Positions 37,178 to 45,219 of a stretch of 64,000 bases of DNA are shown here, one piece after another. The translations under genes were made by a program, and so were the position numbers. This DNA is from DTWD01 sp963662965. GTDB lineage: Bacteria > Acidobacteriota > Vicinamibacteria > Vicinamibacterales > UBA8438. The stretch is taken from positions 5,146,001 to 5,210,000 of the forward strand of contig OY759970.1 in the NCBI GenBank assembly GCA_963662965.1, given 5' to 3'. The first letter of the stretch is position 1. The number at the start of each line of letters is the position of its first letter. The notes beneath the pieces were generated by a model. The model was not told the DNA's origin. It searched no databases and saw only the letters and a list, made by a program, of their open reading frames with translations.

Positions 37178-37263
37178 CACCACCGCACCAGCACCCAGAC
37201 CACGAGCGTGGCGAGCACCATGACCCAGCCAACGAGCTGGGTACCCGTCGGAAGGCTGACCAT
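37177..37263 (-). CDS. Possible 28-aa single-pass membrane peptide coupled to miaA
   Basis: On the minus strand ATG 37263 opens MVSLPTGTQLVGWVMVLATL and continues with a hydrophobic stretch ending VLVRW, then TGA sharing its A with the miaA ATG. The composition fits one transmembrane helix. It may be a real small protein, a leader that couples miaA translation, or chance. No family is recognised. Confidence 0.35.
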   Translation of the reverse strand: MVSLPTGTQLVGWVMVLATLVVWVLVRW

Positions 37264-37269
37264 GCTCAG

Positions 37270-37323
37270 ACCGGAGGAATATCGCCTTCGATCGCCCTAC
37301 GGCGTCTCAGGCGCTTCCCCCAG
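37270..37323. repeat. Dispersed ~54-bp palindrome, family A copy 4
   Basis: Ends ACCGGAGGAATATCGCC and GGCGCTTCCCCCAG; the left arm has drifted from the consensus. It is in the 194-bp gap between the TonB-like gene and miaA. Confidence 0.82.
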
Positions 37324-37365
37324 ACCCCCCTTGCTCCCTCACTCGCCGGCCCCCACCCCCACAAG

Positions 37366-37433
37366 CCCCACTCCGTTCGCTCACGCCACGTAGCAGCACC
37401 GAGGTAGAGTTTTGTGCGCGCCCTGATCGTACG
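37366..37433. repeat. GC-rich intergenic repeat, family B copy 4 (partial)
   Basis: Contains CCCCACTCCGTTCGCTCACG and GTGCGCGCCCTGATCGTACG, as in the copies at 10657 and 20059, with a different middle. It directly follows a family A copy. Confidence 0.65.
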
Positions 37434-37457
37434 TCGAACTAGCGGGGCTGAGAACAC

Positions 37458-38561
37458 TCAGGCGGGCGGCGACTCATTGAAGTAGAAGGTGACGGTGAAG
37501 AAGGCGCGGTCGTCCGGATACTCAGCGGGCAACGGTTGTGTCGGATTCGTCGTCGACAGCGCGTTGAACGCGGAGTTCGTAAACGAGTTGATCTCCGCCG
37601 GCTTGACGACGGTCAACTCAGAGATGGAGCCGTCCCGATGCACGTAAAACGTCAAGACGACGTTGCCGTGCATCGACTGCGACATGATGGCGTACGGCAC
37701 GAACCAATTCCGACGGATTTCCACAACGAATCGGCGGATCCACGGGCCAAACTCCACCCCCTTAGAGTCAAACTGAATCCACGGTCCGAACCGACCGGTC
37801 GAGCCTCGTTCATTGGCAAAGGTCTCACGCCGCACATACCGTTCGAGATTCTGCATCGCCCGCCCGAGGAGGCCATCGGCCGGGCGTTCCGCATCGGCGT
37901 CGACGGCATCGGGATCGTCACGTCCGTCTCCGGGCAACGTCAGTGACCCATCGGCGATGGCCTGCGCAATGATCGTCTCAGGCGACAGCTCACCCGGCTC
38001 CTCAGGGCTTCGTGAGGCCTCGGTGACATCGGCGTCGCGGACGGCCTCAGCGAGCTCATCTTCTTCAGACAGCGGCTCGGGTGGGTCAGGCAGATCCGGC
38101 CGGTTTGCATCCGTAACGAATCCCGAGACGTCGCGGTCGTCACCTTCAGACGGGTCATCGGACTCGACGAAGTTCAACGAGTTCCCGTCGGCGTTCGGCA
38201 GGGTATTGAGCGGGTTCTCGGCTTCGGTCGGCGATTGCGAGACCCGGTCGCGGTCGGACAGCCGTACATCTGGACGGAGTGGCTCCTGCGTCTCGATGTC
38301 GACGCGCGGCTCGATGAAGACGAACGTCCGATTGTCATCGGCGGAGGCCAACGGAAGGATCTCCTGCAACGCCGCCAGCTCGGCCAGCCGCTCCTCACGC
38401 GCCTCCACCGCGGCCCGCACGAACGGTAGCGTGGGCACCAGGAGCACCACCGCGACCGTCAGGAGGTGCGCAAAGAACGATATGAGAATCTGCTCCCGCC
38501 ACGACATCGCCGAGTCGAGACTCGGCGTTTCGAACCGGCGATCCTCAAAGTCGAAGTACAT
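37458..38561 (-). CDS. TonB-like energy-transducer family protein
   Basis: A 367-aa protein with a TonB-like plan: a cytoplasmic N-terminus, one transmembrane helix (FFAHLLTVAVVLLVPTLPF, ~residues 30-48), a long acidic Asp/Glu/Pro-rich periplasmic spacer (~60-240), and a C-terminal TonB-like domain with SQSMHGNVVLTFYVHRDGSI and a conserved ELTVVKPAEINSFTNSAFNA. The Pro-Lys spacer of classical TonB is absent. It may transmit proton-motive force to outer-membrane receptors, but no ExbB/ExbD lies nearby. Confidence 0.65.
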   Translation of the reverse strand: MYFDFEDRRFETPSLDSAMSWREQILISFFAHLLTVAVVLLVPTLPFVRAAVEAREERLAELAALQEILPLASADDNRTFVFIEPRVDIETQEPLRPDVRLSDRDRVSQSPTEAENPLNTLPNADGNSLNFVESDDPSEGDDRDVSGFVTDANRPDLPDPPEPLSEEDELAEAVRDADVTEASRSPEEPGELSPETIIAQAIADGSLTLPGDGRDDPDAVDADAERPADGLLGRAMQNLERYVRRETFANERGSTGRFGPWIQFDSKGVEFGPWIRRFVVEIRRNWFVPYAIMSQSMHGNVVLTFYVHRDGSISELTVVKPAEINSFTNSAFNALSTTNPTQPLPAEYPDDRAFFTVTFYFNESPPA

Positions 38562-38575
38562 GAAGGCGTTACTTA

Positions 38576-38581
38576 ATTATA
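38576..38581 (-). promoter_or_regulatory. Consensus -10 TATAAT for the TonB-like gene
   Basis: Minus-strand CCGGCTATAAT lies 14 bases before the ATG at 38561, in the 44-bp gap after menG. No -35 is evident. Confidence 0.5.
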
Positions 38582-38605
38582 GCCGGCTCTTCGGGACTAT
38601 CGCCG

Positions 38606-39352
38606 TCAGGTGTCGGCGTGATAGGTCGGGCTCGCTTTTCCACGAACCGCCTCATACAGATAGACGATGCCGAGCTGCAAGCGGTTGGCGCGCGTCTCGA
38701 CAAATCCGGCATCATCCATCAGTCGACAGAACGACGCCCCGCTCGGGAACTCGCCGACCGACGCCGGCAAATAGCTGTAGGCGCTGTCATGGCCTGAAGC
38801 GAGCCGGCCCAGCCACGGCAACACCCGTCGGAAGTACCAGGCGTAGACCGCTCGAATCCCAATCATCTCCGGCATCCCGAACTCGAGAATGGCGATCCGT
38901 CCACCGGGTCGCACCACGCGGTGGAGCTCGGATAGCGCGCGTGACGGGTCCTCGACATTCCGGATCCCGAACGCGATGGTCGCAGCGTCCACCGACGCGG
39001 ACGGTAGGGGCACTTGCATCGCGTCGGCGCGGAGAAGATGCACCTGTCGCGACAAGTGTGCAGCTTCGAGCTTTCGCACGCCGCACCGGAGCATCTCGGC
39101 GGCGAAGTCGACGCCGACGACGCGGGCGGCCGCCGGCCCGCCGCGGCTCAGGACAATCGCCACATCGGCGGTGCCGGTGCAAAGGTCGAGGACGGTTTCC
39201 GTACCGGTCAGCTCGAGCGAGCGCACCGCCTTCGTGCGCCAGCGCCGGTCACAGCCGACGCTGAGCACGCGGTTCAGCGCATCGTAGTGCCCGGCGATCG
39301 CATCGAACATCCCGGCGATACGAGCCGGCGTTTTGTCGATTACCCGGTCCAT
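38606..39352 (-). CDS. menG: Demethylmenaquinone methyltransferase (UbiE/MenG)
   Basis: It methylates demethylmenaquinone to menaquinone with SAM. The 248-aa protein has FDAIAGHYDALNRVLSVGCD, the SAM motif VLDLCTGTADVAIVLSR (~residue 54), ATIAFGIRNVEDPSRAL and GGRIAILEFGMPE, and the YSYLPASVGEFPSGASF block. It overlaps ubiX by 13 bases and is the last gene of the menaquinone run. Confidence 0.92.
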   Translation of the reverse strand: MDRVIDKTPARIAGMFDAIAGHYDALNRVLSVGCDRRWRTKAVRSLELTGTETVLDLCTGTADVAIVLSRGGPAAARVVGVDFAAEMLRCGVRKLEAAHLSRQVHLLRADAMQVPLPSASVDAATIAFGIRNVEDPSRALSELHRVVRPGGRIAILEFGMPEMIGIRAVYAWYFRRVLPWLGRLASGHDSAYSYLPASVGEFPSGASFCRLMDDAGFVETRANRLQLGIVYLYEAVRGKASPTYHADT

Positions 39353-39951
39353 TCGGGATAGAGCTCGTGCTCGAGGTCAAGGCACGACAGAATCTTGCCG
39401 GCCATGAAGTCCGCGAGGTCGTCGAGGGTTTCGGGACGTTGGTAGAACGCCGGCATGGCCGGCAGCACCTGTGCTCCCGCTTCGGCGCACAGCACCATGT
39501 TGCGCAGCTGGGGCAGGCTCATCGGCGTTTCGCGCGGGACGATCACGAGTCGGCGGCGTTCCTTGAGCACAACGTCGGCGGCTCGCTCAATGAGATTCCG
39601 TGACAACCCGTGGGCCACGCCCGCCAGCGTCTTCATCGAGCACGGCACGATGACCATCGCGTCGCACGGGTAGCTCCCACTCGCGATCGTTGCTCCGACG
39701 TCCTTATTGTTGTGGAGCACGAGGCGATCAGCGTCGGCCGAGACCCCATAGCGCTCCGACACGTACCGACCCAACCGCTCCGCTGCGGCGTTTGTGCCGA
39801 GCTCATCGCGCAGCAGCCGGCGGCCGAGATCAGACACGACCAGCTCGACGCGCACCTCCGCCGCGAGGAGCGCAGCGACGGTGCGAACCGCGTACAGCGC
39901 TCCGCTCGCCCCGGTGATCCCGATGGCGACACGCCTCCTGCTATCCGACAT
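39340..39951 (-). CDS. ubiX: UbiX-type flavin prenyltransferase
   Basis: UbiX makes prenylated FMN, the cofactor of UbiD-type decarboxylases. The 203-aa product has AIGITGASGALYAVRTVAAL, ASGSYPCDAMVIVPCSMKTLA (spread across two blocks) and RRLVIVPRETPMSL, all typical. In futalosine clusters the UbiX/UbiD pair acts on the prenylated naphthoate. The UbiD partner is not in the window. It overlaps ubiA by 11 bases. Confidence 0.92.
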   Translation of the reverse strand: MSDSRRRVAIGITGASGALYAVRTVAALLAAEVRVELVVSDLGRRLLRDELGTNAAAERLGRYVSERYGVSADADRLVLHNNKDVGATIASGSYPCDAMVIVPCSMKTLAGVAHGLSRNLIERAADVVLKERRRLVIVPRETPMSLPQLRNMVLCAEAGAQVLPAMPAFYQRPETLDDLADFMAGKILSCLDLEHELYPEWTG

Positions 39952-40861
39952 AGATGGCTACCGCTGTCGTGGCCAGATACAGCAATCCGACATAGCCATT
40001 CAAGTCAAACGCCTGCTTCACGCGCGAGAGATCCGTCGCACTCACCAGCGACTGCTCGTAGACCAAGAGCGCGGCGACACCGGCCACCCCGCCGACATAG
40101 AGCGGTCCGAGCGGTGCCGCCCACGCCAACGCGAAGAGTGCGCCGACCGTCACCACGTGACACGCTCTGGAAATCCACAGTGAGCGGGCGATGCCGAACC
40201 GGTTCGGAATCGAGCGAAGCCCCTGCGACCGGTCAAACTCGAGGTCCTCGCACGCGTACAGTATGTCGAATCCAGCGACCCAGACGCCGGTCGCGAGACC
40301 GAGGAGCCACGGCGGCCAGCCGGCGCCGCCACCCACCGCCAGCCATCCGCCAACGGGCGCGACCGCCAGCGCGAGCCCGAGAAACAGCTGAGTGTAATTC
40401 GTGAACCGCTTGGCCAGCGAGTACCAGAACATGATCGCCAGCGCGAGGGGCGACAACGCGAAGCAAACGGCGCCGAGTGGGTACGTGACCGCGATGAACG
40501 CCGCTGCCGACCCGACGACGATCGCCATCGCCTCGCGGCGTGAGACACGTCCCCGCGGGATCTCGCGATCGCGGGTACGCGGGTTCAACGCGTCAAACGG
40601 CGCGTCGACCAGTCGATTGAAGCCCATGGCCGCCGTCCGCGCCGCAAACATCGCGAGCACGATCCAGCCGATTCGATCCCACAGCAACCCGGTCTCTCGA
40701 TGCGCCAGCAACGCCCCCGTCAGAGCAAACGGGAGCGCAAACACCGTATGGCTGAATCGAATAAACGATGCGTATGTGCGCAGTCGAGACAACATGTGGA
40801 GCCGCGAATACGGAGGCGCCGCCAGTGACGGCGTGGCCACGCCACTACTCGACGTCGACAT
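39941..40861 (-). CDS. ubiA: UbiA-family prenyltransferase (menaquinone route)
   Basis: An integral membrane enzyme of 306 aa with about eight hydrophobic segments. The first Asp-rich site is MGFNRLVDAPFDALNPRTRD (~residue 90) and the second DILYACEDLEFDRSQGLRSI (~220), which bind the polyprenyl diphosphate. In this context it is likely MqnP-like, prenylating 1,4-dihydroxy-6-naphthoate rather than 4-hydroxybenzoate. ATG 40861 overlaps the end of the amidohydrolase gene; an internal ATG at 40795 (MLSRLRTYASFIRFSH) is the alternative start. Confidence 0.9.
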   Translation of the reverse strand: MSTSSSGVATPSLAAPPYSRLHMLSRLRTYASFIRFSHTVFALPFALTGALLAHRETGLLWDRIGWIVLAMFAARTAAMGFNRLVDAPFDALNPRTRDREIPRGRVSRREAMAIVVGSAAAFIAVTYPLGAVCFALSPLALAIMFWYSLAKRFTNYTQLFLGLALAVAPVGGWLAVGGGAGWPPWLLGLATGVWVAGFDILYACEDLEFDRSQGLRSIPNRFGIARSLWISRACHVVTVGALFALAWAAPLGPLYVGGVAGVAALLVYEQSLVSATDLSRVKQAFDLNGYVGLLYLATTAVAIYVG

Positions 40862-42059
40862 CTTCGAGCCACGTGACGTGTTCGGGCCCGATCCCATTCA
40901 CTAGATATTCTTCCACATCGGAAACCTCGCTCGGAAGCGCTACCGCAATTAGCCGTGCCCGCCGGCCCGGTTCGATCGCGCCGTGGGTGTGACTTCGCCC
41001 AAGCGCCTGCGCCCCCACCAGCGTTGCGCTCTCGAGCAATCGCGACGCCGGCACATCCGGCGCCAGGCGCCGTACCTCGGCCAACTCGGCAAAAAGGTTG
41101 AGGTCTGGTGCGCTCGCGAGGCTATCGGTACCGATGGCGACACGCAGCCCCCGCGCATAGAAATCGGCCACCGGCGGGATGCCAGCACCCGTCCATTGAT
41201 TGCTACGCGGACAGGTCACGACCGTGGTTCGGGCTCGCGCCAACCGGTCGATCTCAGCCTCGGTCAGCTGCACACCATGCACGGCCACGGTATCATCCCG
41301 AAGCCAGCCTACCGATTCCAGGTACGCCACGGGCCGGACGCCAGGCGGGCGCCATGATCCGTCCCAGCGCCCGCGCTCGTCGAGCACCTCCCGCCACGGC
41401 CCGCCCCCGCGGAGAAGGAATTCCACCTCTTCGCGTGACTCCGCGAGGTGCACCGACCGCGGGCCGGGCACCGCGTTCAGTGCGCGAAAGAGCGCGACCG
41501 AAACCGAATAGGGCGCATGAGCCGCGGCTCGGACCTGCACGCGTCTATCTGAACGCTCAGCCGCCAAACGGACCAGCGGGCCGACGAGCTCGCCGGCGTC
41601 GCCCTCCGACACATCGAAGCCGAGTAGCTCGTGAAACACGACTGCGTCGACCGCACTGGCGTCAAAGGCGTCGAGCGAGTCAAGCGTGTTGGTGATATCG
41701 CCCACCAATGCTGTTCCCGAGCGATGGATCTCGAGAACGGCGTGCGACCGGGCCTCGGCCGCCTGCGAGTCACGTGGCGTGACGCGCCGCATGAGCGTGC
41801 GCGCCCAGCCTGGCATTGAGGTGGCGGGCGGCACCGCTCCGCGGAGAGGCGAGAGCTCAAGGTGGGTGTGCGCATTGACCACACCCGGGAGGATGACGCG
41901 CCGCCCCAGGTCGACGTCACACCGACCGGAGGAGCCGCCCGCCGCCGCCGGACCACCCCAGGCACGCACCATCTCGCGCTCGACGTCGACCCACCCGTCG
42001 CGGATGGGTGGCGACGTGATCGGCACGACCCAGTTGGCGTGATAGCGAATACAGGCCAC
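40845..42059 (-). CDS. mqnX: Amidohydrolase, probable aminodeoxyfutalosine deaminase
   Basis: A 404-aa metal-dependent amidohydrolase. Zinc ligands are visible in GVVNAHTHLELSPLRG (~residue 62), VQVRAAAHAPYSVS (His ~185), RSVHLAESREEVEF (His ~207) and IGTDSLASAPDLNLF (Asp ~310). The family includes adenosine/chlorohydrolase-like deaminases; in the futalosine pathway MqnX deaminates 6-amino-6-deoxyfutalosine. The position between mqnC and ubiA makes that role likely, but it rests on context. Confidence 0.8.
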   Translation of the reverse strand: MACIRYHANWVVPITSPPIRDGWVDVEREMVRAWGGPAAAGGSSGRCDVDLGRRVILPGVVNAHTHLELSPLRGAVPPATSMPGWARTLMRRVTPRDSQAAEARSHAVLEIHRSGTALVGDITNTLDSLDAFDASAVDAVVFHELLGFDVSEGDAGELVGPLVRLAAERSDRRVQVRAAAHAPYSVSVALFRALNAVPGPRSVHLAESREEVEFLLRGGGPWREVLDERGRWDGSWRPPGVRPVAYLESVGWLRDDTVAVHGVQLTEAEIDRLARARTTVVTCPRSNQWTGAGIPPVADFYARGLRVAIGTDSLASAPDLNLFAELAEVRRLAPDVPASRLLESATLVGAQALGRSHTHGAIEPGRRARLIAVALPSEVSDVEEYLVNGIGPEHVTWLEDVDVE

Positions 42060-42113
42060 GGGCGTCTGGCGCTACCCGTCAATCCACGAATGGCGACGAC
42101 GCCGGCACGTCAA

Positions 42114-43340
42114 TTACTCGGACGGGGGCCGCGCAGATTGCCGTTGTTTCCCGACGACACTACGCGCCGGATAATGGTCGAGCTCGGTCGGAACCGTGGT
42201 ATCACCAGGCTCCCGGGCGACCGAGAGCTCCGTCATGCGCGGAATCTCTCGCGTGCGAAAGATCGGATCACCGAGGACCTCATAGTGCATGTTGCGGCGC
42301 TTCGCGATAAAACCCGCATCCTCGATGTTGCGAACGATCTCGAGCTCGTCCATGCAGTAGGCCGCACCGGCCGCCCGCACGACGTTCTCCTCGATCATCA
42401 CGCTCCCCATGTCATTGGCGCCATACGCCAGACTCAATTGTCCGACCTTACCGCCTTGGGTGACCCACGACGCCTGAAGATTATCGACGTTGTCGAGGAC
42501 CACGCGTGCCAGCGCCAACGTCCGCAGGTAGTCCACCCCGGTCGCCTCGCCCCCCCCGAGCTCGGTGTGCAACGGCTGGTAGCTCCAGGTGATGAACGCC
42601 GTGAATCCCCCGGTGTCGTCCTGCAACTCACGCACCCGCATCAGATGCTCAATCCGATCCTCCAGCCCCTCCACCGTGCCGTACATCATCGTCACGGTGG
42701 TCCGCAGGCCCGCTTCATGCGCATACCGCATGACACCGAGCCATTCATCGGTCGTCGCTTTGCTATAGCAGTTCAATTTCTCGCGCACCCGGTCGACGAG
42801 GATCTCGGCCCCACCACCCGGGATGCTGTCGAGTCCAGCGATGATCAGGCGGTCGATCACGTCTCGGACCGGCAGCTGAGAAAGGCGCGAGAGATGGATC
42901 ACTTCGGGAGGCGACAACGCGTGCAGCTTGAACGTCGGATACCGTTCCTTGATGGCGCGGAACAGGTCCTCGTACCAGGCCAGCGGCAGATCGGGATTGT
43001 GCCCCCCTTGCAGCAGTAACTGCACGCCGCCAACGGCGACGGTCTCATCGATTTTCCCGAAGATCTCGTCGAACCCGAGAACGTAGCCATCGTCCGACCC
43101 GACTTCGCGATAGAACGCGCAGAAGTTACATCGGGCCACGCACACGTTCGTGTAGTTCACGTTGCGGTCGATGATGTAGGTGACGATCCCGTCGGGGTGC
43201 TTCTCGGCGCGCCGCCGGTCCGCCAAGTGTCCGAGGTCGTGTGTCGGGAGATCTCGGTAGAGCGCGAGCGCCTCGCTCCGATCGAGACGTCCGCCGCTGA
43301 GCACGGTGCGGACGGCGCGCTCGGTCGTGGCGCCGATCAT
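42114..43340 (-). CDS. mqnC: Cyclic dehypoxanthinyl futalosine synthase
   Basis: MqnC is the radical-SAM enzyme that cyclises dehypoxanthinyl futalosine. The 408-aa protein has the iron-sulfur motif CVARCNFC (~residues 67-74), LLLQGGHNPDLPLAWYEDL, HALSPPEVIHLS, GLDSIPGGGAEILVDRVRE and the C-terminal QLSLAYGANDMGSVMIEENV. It ends with a basic tail and overlaps mqnA by 4 bases. Confidence 0.93.
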   Translation of the reverse strand: MIGATTERAVRTVLSGGRLDRSEALALYRDLPTHDLGHLADRRRAEKHPDGIVTYIIDRNVNYTNVCVARCNFCAFYREVGSDDGYVLGFDEIFGKIDETVAVGGVQLLLQGGHNPDLPLAWYEDLFRAIKERYPTFKLHALSPPEVIHLSRLSQLPVRDVIDRLIIAGLDSIPGGGAEILVDRVREKLNCYSKATTDEWLGVMRYAHEAGLRTTVTMMYGTVEGLEDRIEHLMRVRELQDDTGGFTAFITWSYQPLHTELGGGEATGVDYLRTLALARVVLDNVDNLQASWVTQGGKVGQLSLAYGANDMGSVMIEENVVRAAGAAYCMDELEIVRNIEDAGFIAKRRNMHYEVLGDPIFRTREIPRMTELSVAREPGDTTVPTELDHYPARSVVGKQRQSARPPSE

Positions 43341-44137
43341 CGTCCGTAAAACCGCAGCGTTCCGGGACGTTGGACGATCCCGACGTCGAGCGCCCCACTG
43401 AAGAAGCGCTCGAGACCGGCCCGGCTGTCCTCCGTCAGCTCGAACTGTACGTTCTTGCGGAGGTAGTCGCGGGCAATCTCGGCCTGATCCTCATCCGCCG
43501 GTCCGTGCTGAGCCGCAATTTCGTCGAGCGCCTGCATGCCGGCATCCCGGGCGTTGTGTAGCGCGTCGACGTGCTGGGTCTGTACTGCGTTCGCGCGGCC
43601 GGTCCAAAACGCCCAGACGAACGGGAGATTCGTCATGGCGGTCCATTCTTCGCCGAGATCGACTTTGTCGAGATCGACGATGGTTTCGTGCTCGGTGAAG
43701 AGGGCCAGATCTCCGATCAGCAGCGCCGCGTCGCACCGCTTAAGCATCGTGTCGAGATCGGGAGGCATCGTGTGAAACTGCGGCTCGATCTCGAACCACT
43801 CCGCGCACAAGATGCGGAGCAGCGCCACCGCCGTGCGGGAGCTCGAGTCGATGGCAATCGATCGGATCGCTTGGGTCGGCCTCGTCGTGAACAGTGCGAC
43901 CGACGCCACCGGTCCGTTGGAGACAACCGCGATATCCGGCACCACACAATAGTCGGGACTGTGAAGATACTCGATCGTCGGGATGAGACTGAGGTCGACC
44001 GAATGCTCGTGTAGATGCGTGGCGCACTTGGCCGGGACATCGAATTGGAGGGAAAACAGATCGGTCTGCCCCTCGAGTCCAAACACCAGCGGACGCGCAT
44101 TCAAATACTGGACCGCTCCGAGACGGATCGCACTCAT
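43337..44137 (-). CDS. mqnA: Chorismate dehydratase MqnA
   Basis: MqnA dehydrates chorismate to 3-enolpyruvylbenzoate, the entry step of the futalosine pathway. The 266-aa periplasmic-binding-like fold starts at ATG 44137 (SAIRLGAVQYLNARPLVFGL). It has VDLSLIPTIEYLHSPDY, AIDSSSRTAVALLRIL, CDAALLIGDLAL and TNLPFVWAFWTGR. A longer frame to 44236 runs through a repeat and is rejected. Confidence 0.93.
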   Translation of the reverse strand: MSAIRLGAVQYLNARPLVFGLEGQTDLFSLQFDVPAKCATHLHEHSVDLSLIPTIEYLHSPDYCVVPDIAVVSNGPVASVALFTTRPTQAIRSIAIDSSSRTAVALLRILCAEWFEIEPQFHTMPPDLDTMLKRCDAALLIGDLALFTEHETIVDLDKVDLGEEWTAMTNLPFVWAFWTGRANAVQTQHVDALHNARDAGMQALDEIAAQHGPADEDQAEIARDYLRKNVQFELTEDSRAGLERFFSGALDVGIVQRPGTLRFYGR

Positions 44138-44149
44138 CGTCGTTTCTAC

Positions 44150-44331
44150 GAGCCTGTCGTGAAAGTCGCGCGTTGCACCGAGAGCCCACTGGGCCGACGC
44201 CGCGCCGGACCGGTGCAAGGCGTGACGAGGAAGCATACCGGGAGTCCGTGACCACGCTGACGGATGGTCCAGCGCAGACCTGGGACGGATGCATCGCCGG
44301 TCGAATGCGGCGTGACTTTCACCACAGGCTC
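44150..44331. repeat. Palindromic intergenic repeat, family C copy 2 (with internal insert)
   Basis: Arms GAGCCTGTCGTGAAAGTC (44150-44167) and GACTTTCACCACAGGCTCC (44314-44332) match the copy at 8786-8870, as does the core GATGCATCGCCGGTC (44288-44302). About 95 extra bases sit between the halves. On the minus strand it begins right after the TAG of the MqnE-like gene. Confidence 0.87.
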
Positions 44332-45219
44332 CTACAATGTTTCGAATCGACCGTTGCGCTGGACCGGGACCAGCGAGGCCGCACGGATATTCTGCGTGAT
44401 TTCCTCGAGCGGGGCGCGACGCCGACCGTGCTCAAGCGAGTCGACCGGCGACACGCCGTCGACGTCGTTTGCGCCGAACGCGAGCGCGACCTGCGCTAAT
44501 TTCGGCCCGTAAATGCGCCAGTCGACCTGGATCGACGGAATATTGTCAACCAGTAGCCGCGCCAAGGCAACCTGACGCACATCTTCATATCCGGTCGACG
44601 GCGCAGCCGGGAGATCGCGCGGGAGCGGCGCAAACGCCTGTGCAGATACCGCCTCACCCCACGACGCCACGCGCTGCGCCGCGCTCGCCCCAGCGGATGC
44701 CGGATCACCGATCGTGACCCGAGCCACCGCGACACCCGCTCCAGCCGACCGCTGCAGCCATCTCGGGTCGGGTGCGCGTTCAAGACGCACTTCCGCCACT
44801 CGCGCCAGGCCACTCTCCGCGAGCCGACGGACAAACCTGTCGAACTCGACAGCATCGTCTCCTGAGAACCTGATCAGATCATCCAGAGCAAACCCGCTGA
44901 CCGGAACGGCGTTCGCACGCGCCACCACCTGCTCCACCGCGCGCACCGCCGCATCGGCTGTGTCTGGACGTCCCGTGAGTCGGACCTCCCCGGCGGACGA
45001 GGGCACCTCGAGACCCCCGAAGTCGCTGGTGAGTGGAACCTCCAGCACGCGAACGAACGTCACCTGATCGCCAGAGCCGGCACGTCGCCGCTGGTCCGCC
45101 AGCGCGCCAAGCCGAACCAGATCCCGCGTGGCCAACAGCTCCGTGATGTCCCGCTCGGCGAGCGGTTCGTCAGCCGATAGCTTCTTGGCGATCAACTCGA
45201 ACGTCGCCGCATCCATCAC
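44332..45219 (-). CDS. Cysteine-free MqnE/MqnC-like protein (degenerate radical-SAM homologue)
   Basis: A 295-aa protein resembling aminofutalosine synthase MqnE. The N-terminus (IAKKLSADEPLAERDITELL) is MqnE/MqnC-like, and the C-terminus is clearly related: YEDVRQVALARLLVDNIPSI, YGPKLAQVALAFGANDVDGV, REAGRVPV-like IRAASLVPVQRNGRFE. Where the family has CxxxCxxC there is VTFVRVLEVPLTSDFGG, and the whole protein has no cysteine at all. It cannot hold a 4Fe-4S cluster, so radical-SAM chemistry is excluded. It may be a structural partner of MqnC, a regulator, or a neofunctionalised enzyme. It overlaps the Gfo/Idh gene by 4 bases. Confidence 0.78.
   Translation of the reverse strand: MMDAATFELIAKKLSADEPLAERDITELLATRDLVRLGALADQRRRAGSGDQVTFVRVLEVPLTSDFGGLEVPSSAGEVRLTGRPDTADAAVRAVEQVVARANAVPVSGFALDDLIRFSGDDAVEFDRFVRRLAESGLARVAEVRLERAPDPRWLQRSAGAGVAVARVTIGDPASAGASAAQRVASWGEAVSAQAFAPLPRDLPAAPSTGYEDVRQVALARLLVDNIPSIQVDWRIYGPKLAQVALAFGANDVDGVSPVDSLEHGRRRAPLEEITQNIRAASLVPVQRNGRFETL

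Noticed and set aside
37813..39264. 483-codon plus-strand frame opposite the TonB-like gene and menG
   Set aside because: It is Ser/Arg-rich shadow sequence without motifs, crossing two well-supported minus-strand genes.
44173..44499. Plus-strand frame across the family C repeat and the MqnE-like gene end
   Set aside because: It is built from repeat sequence and antisense coding DNA.
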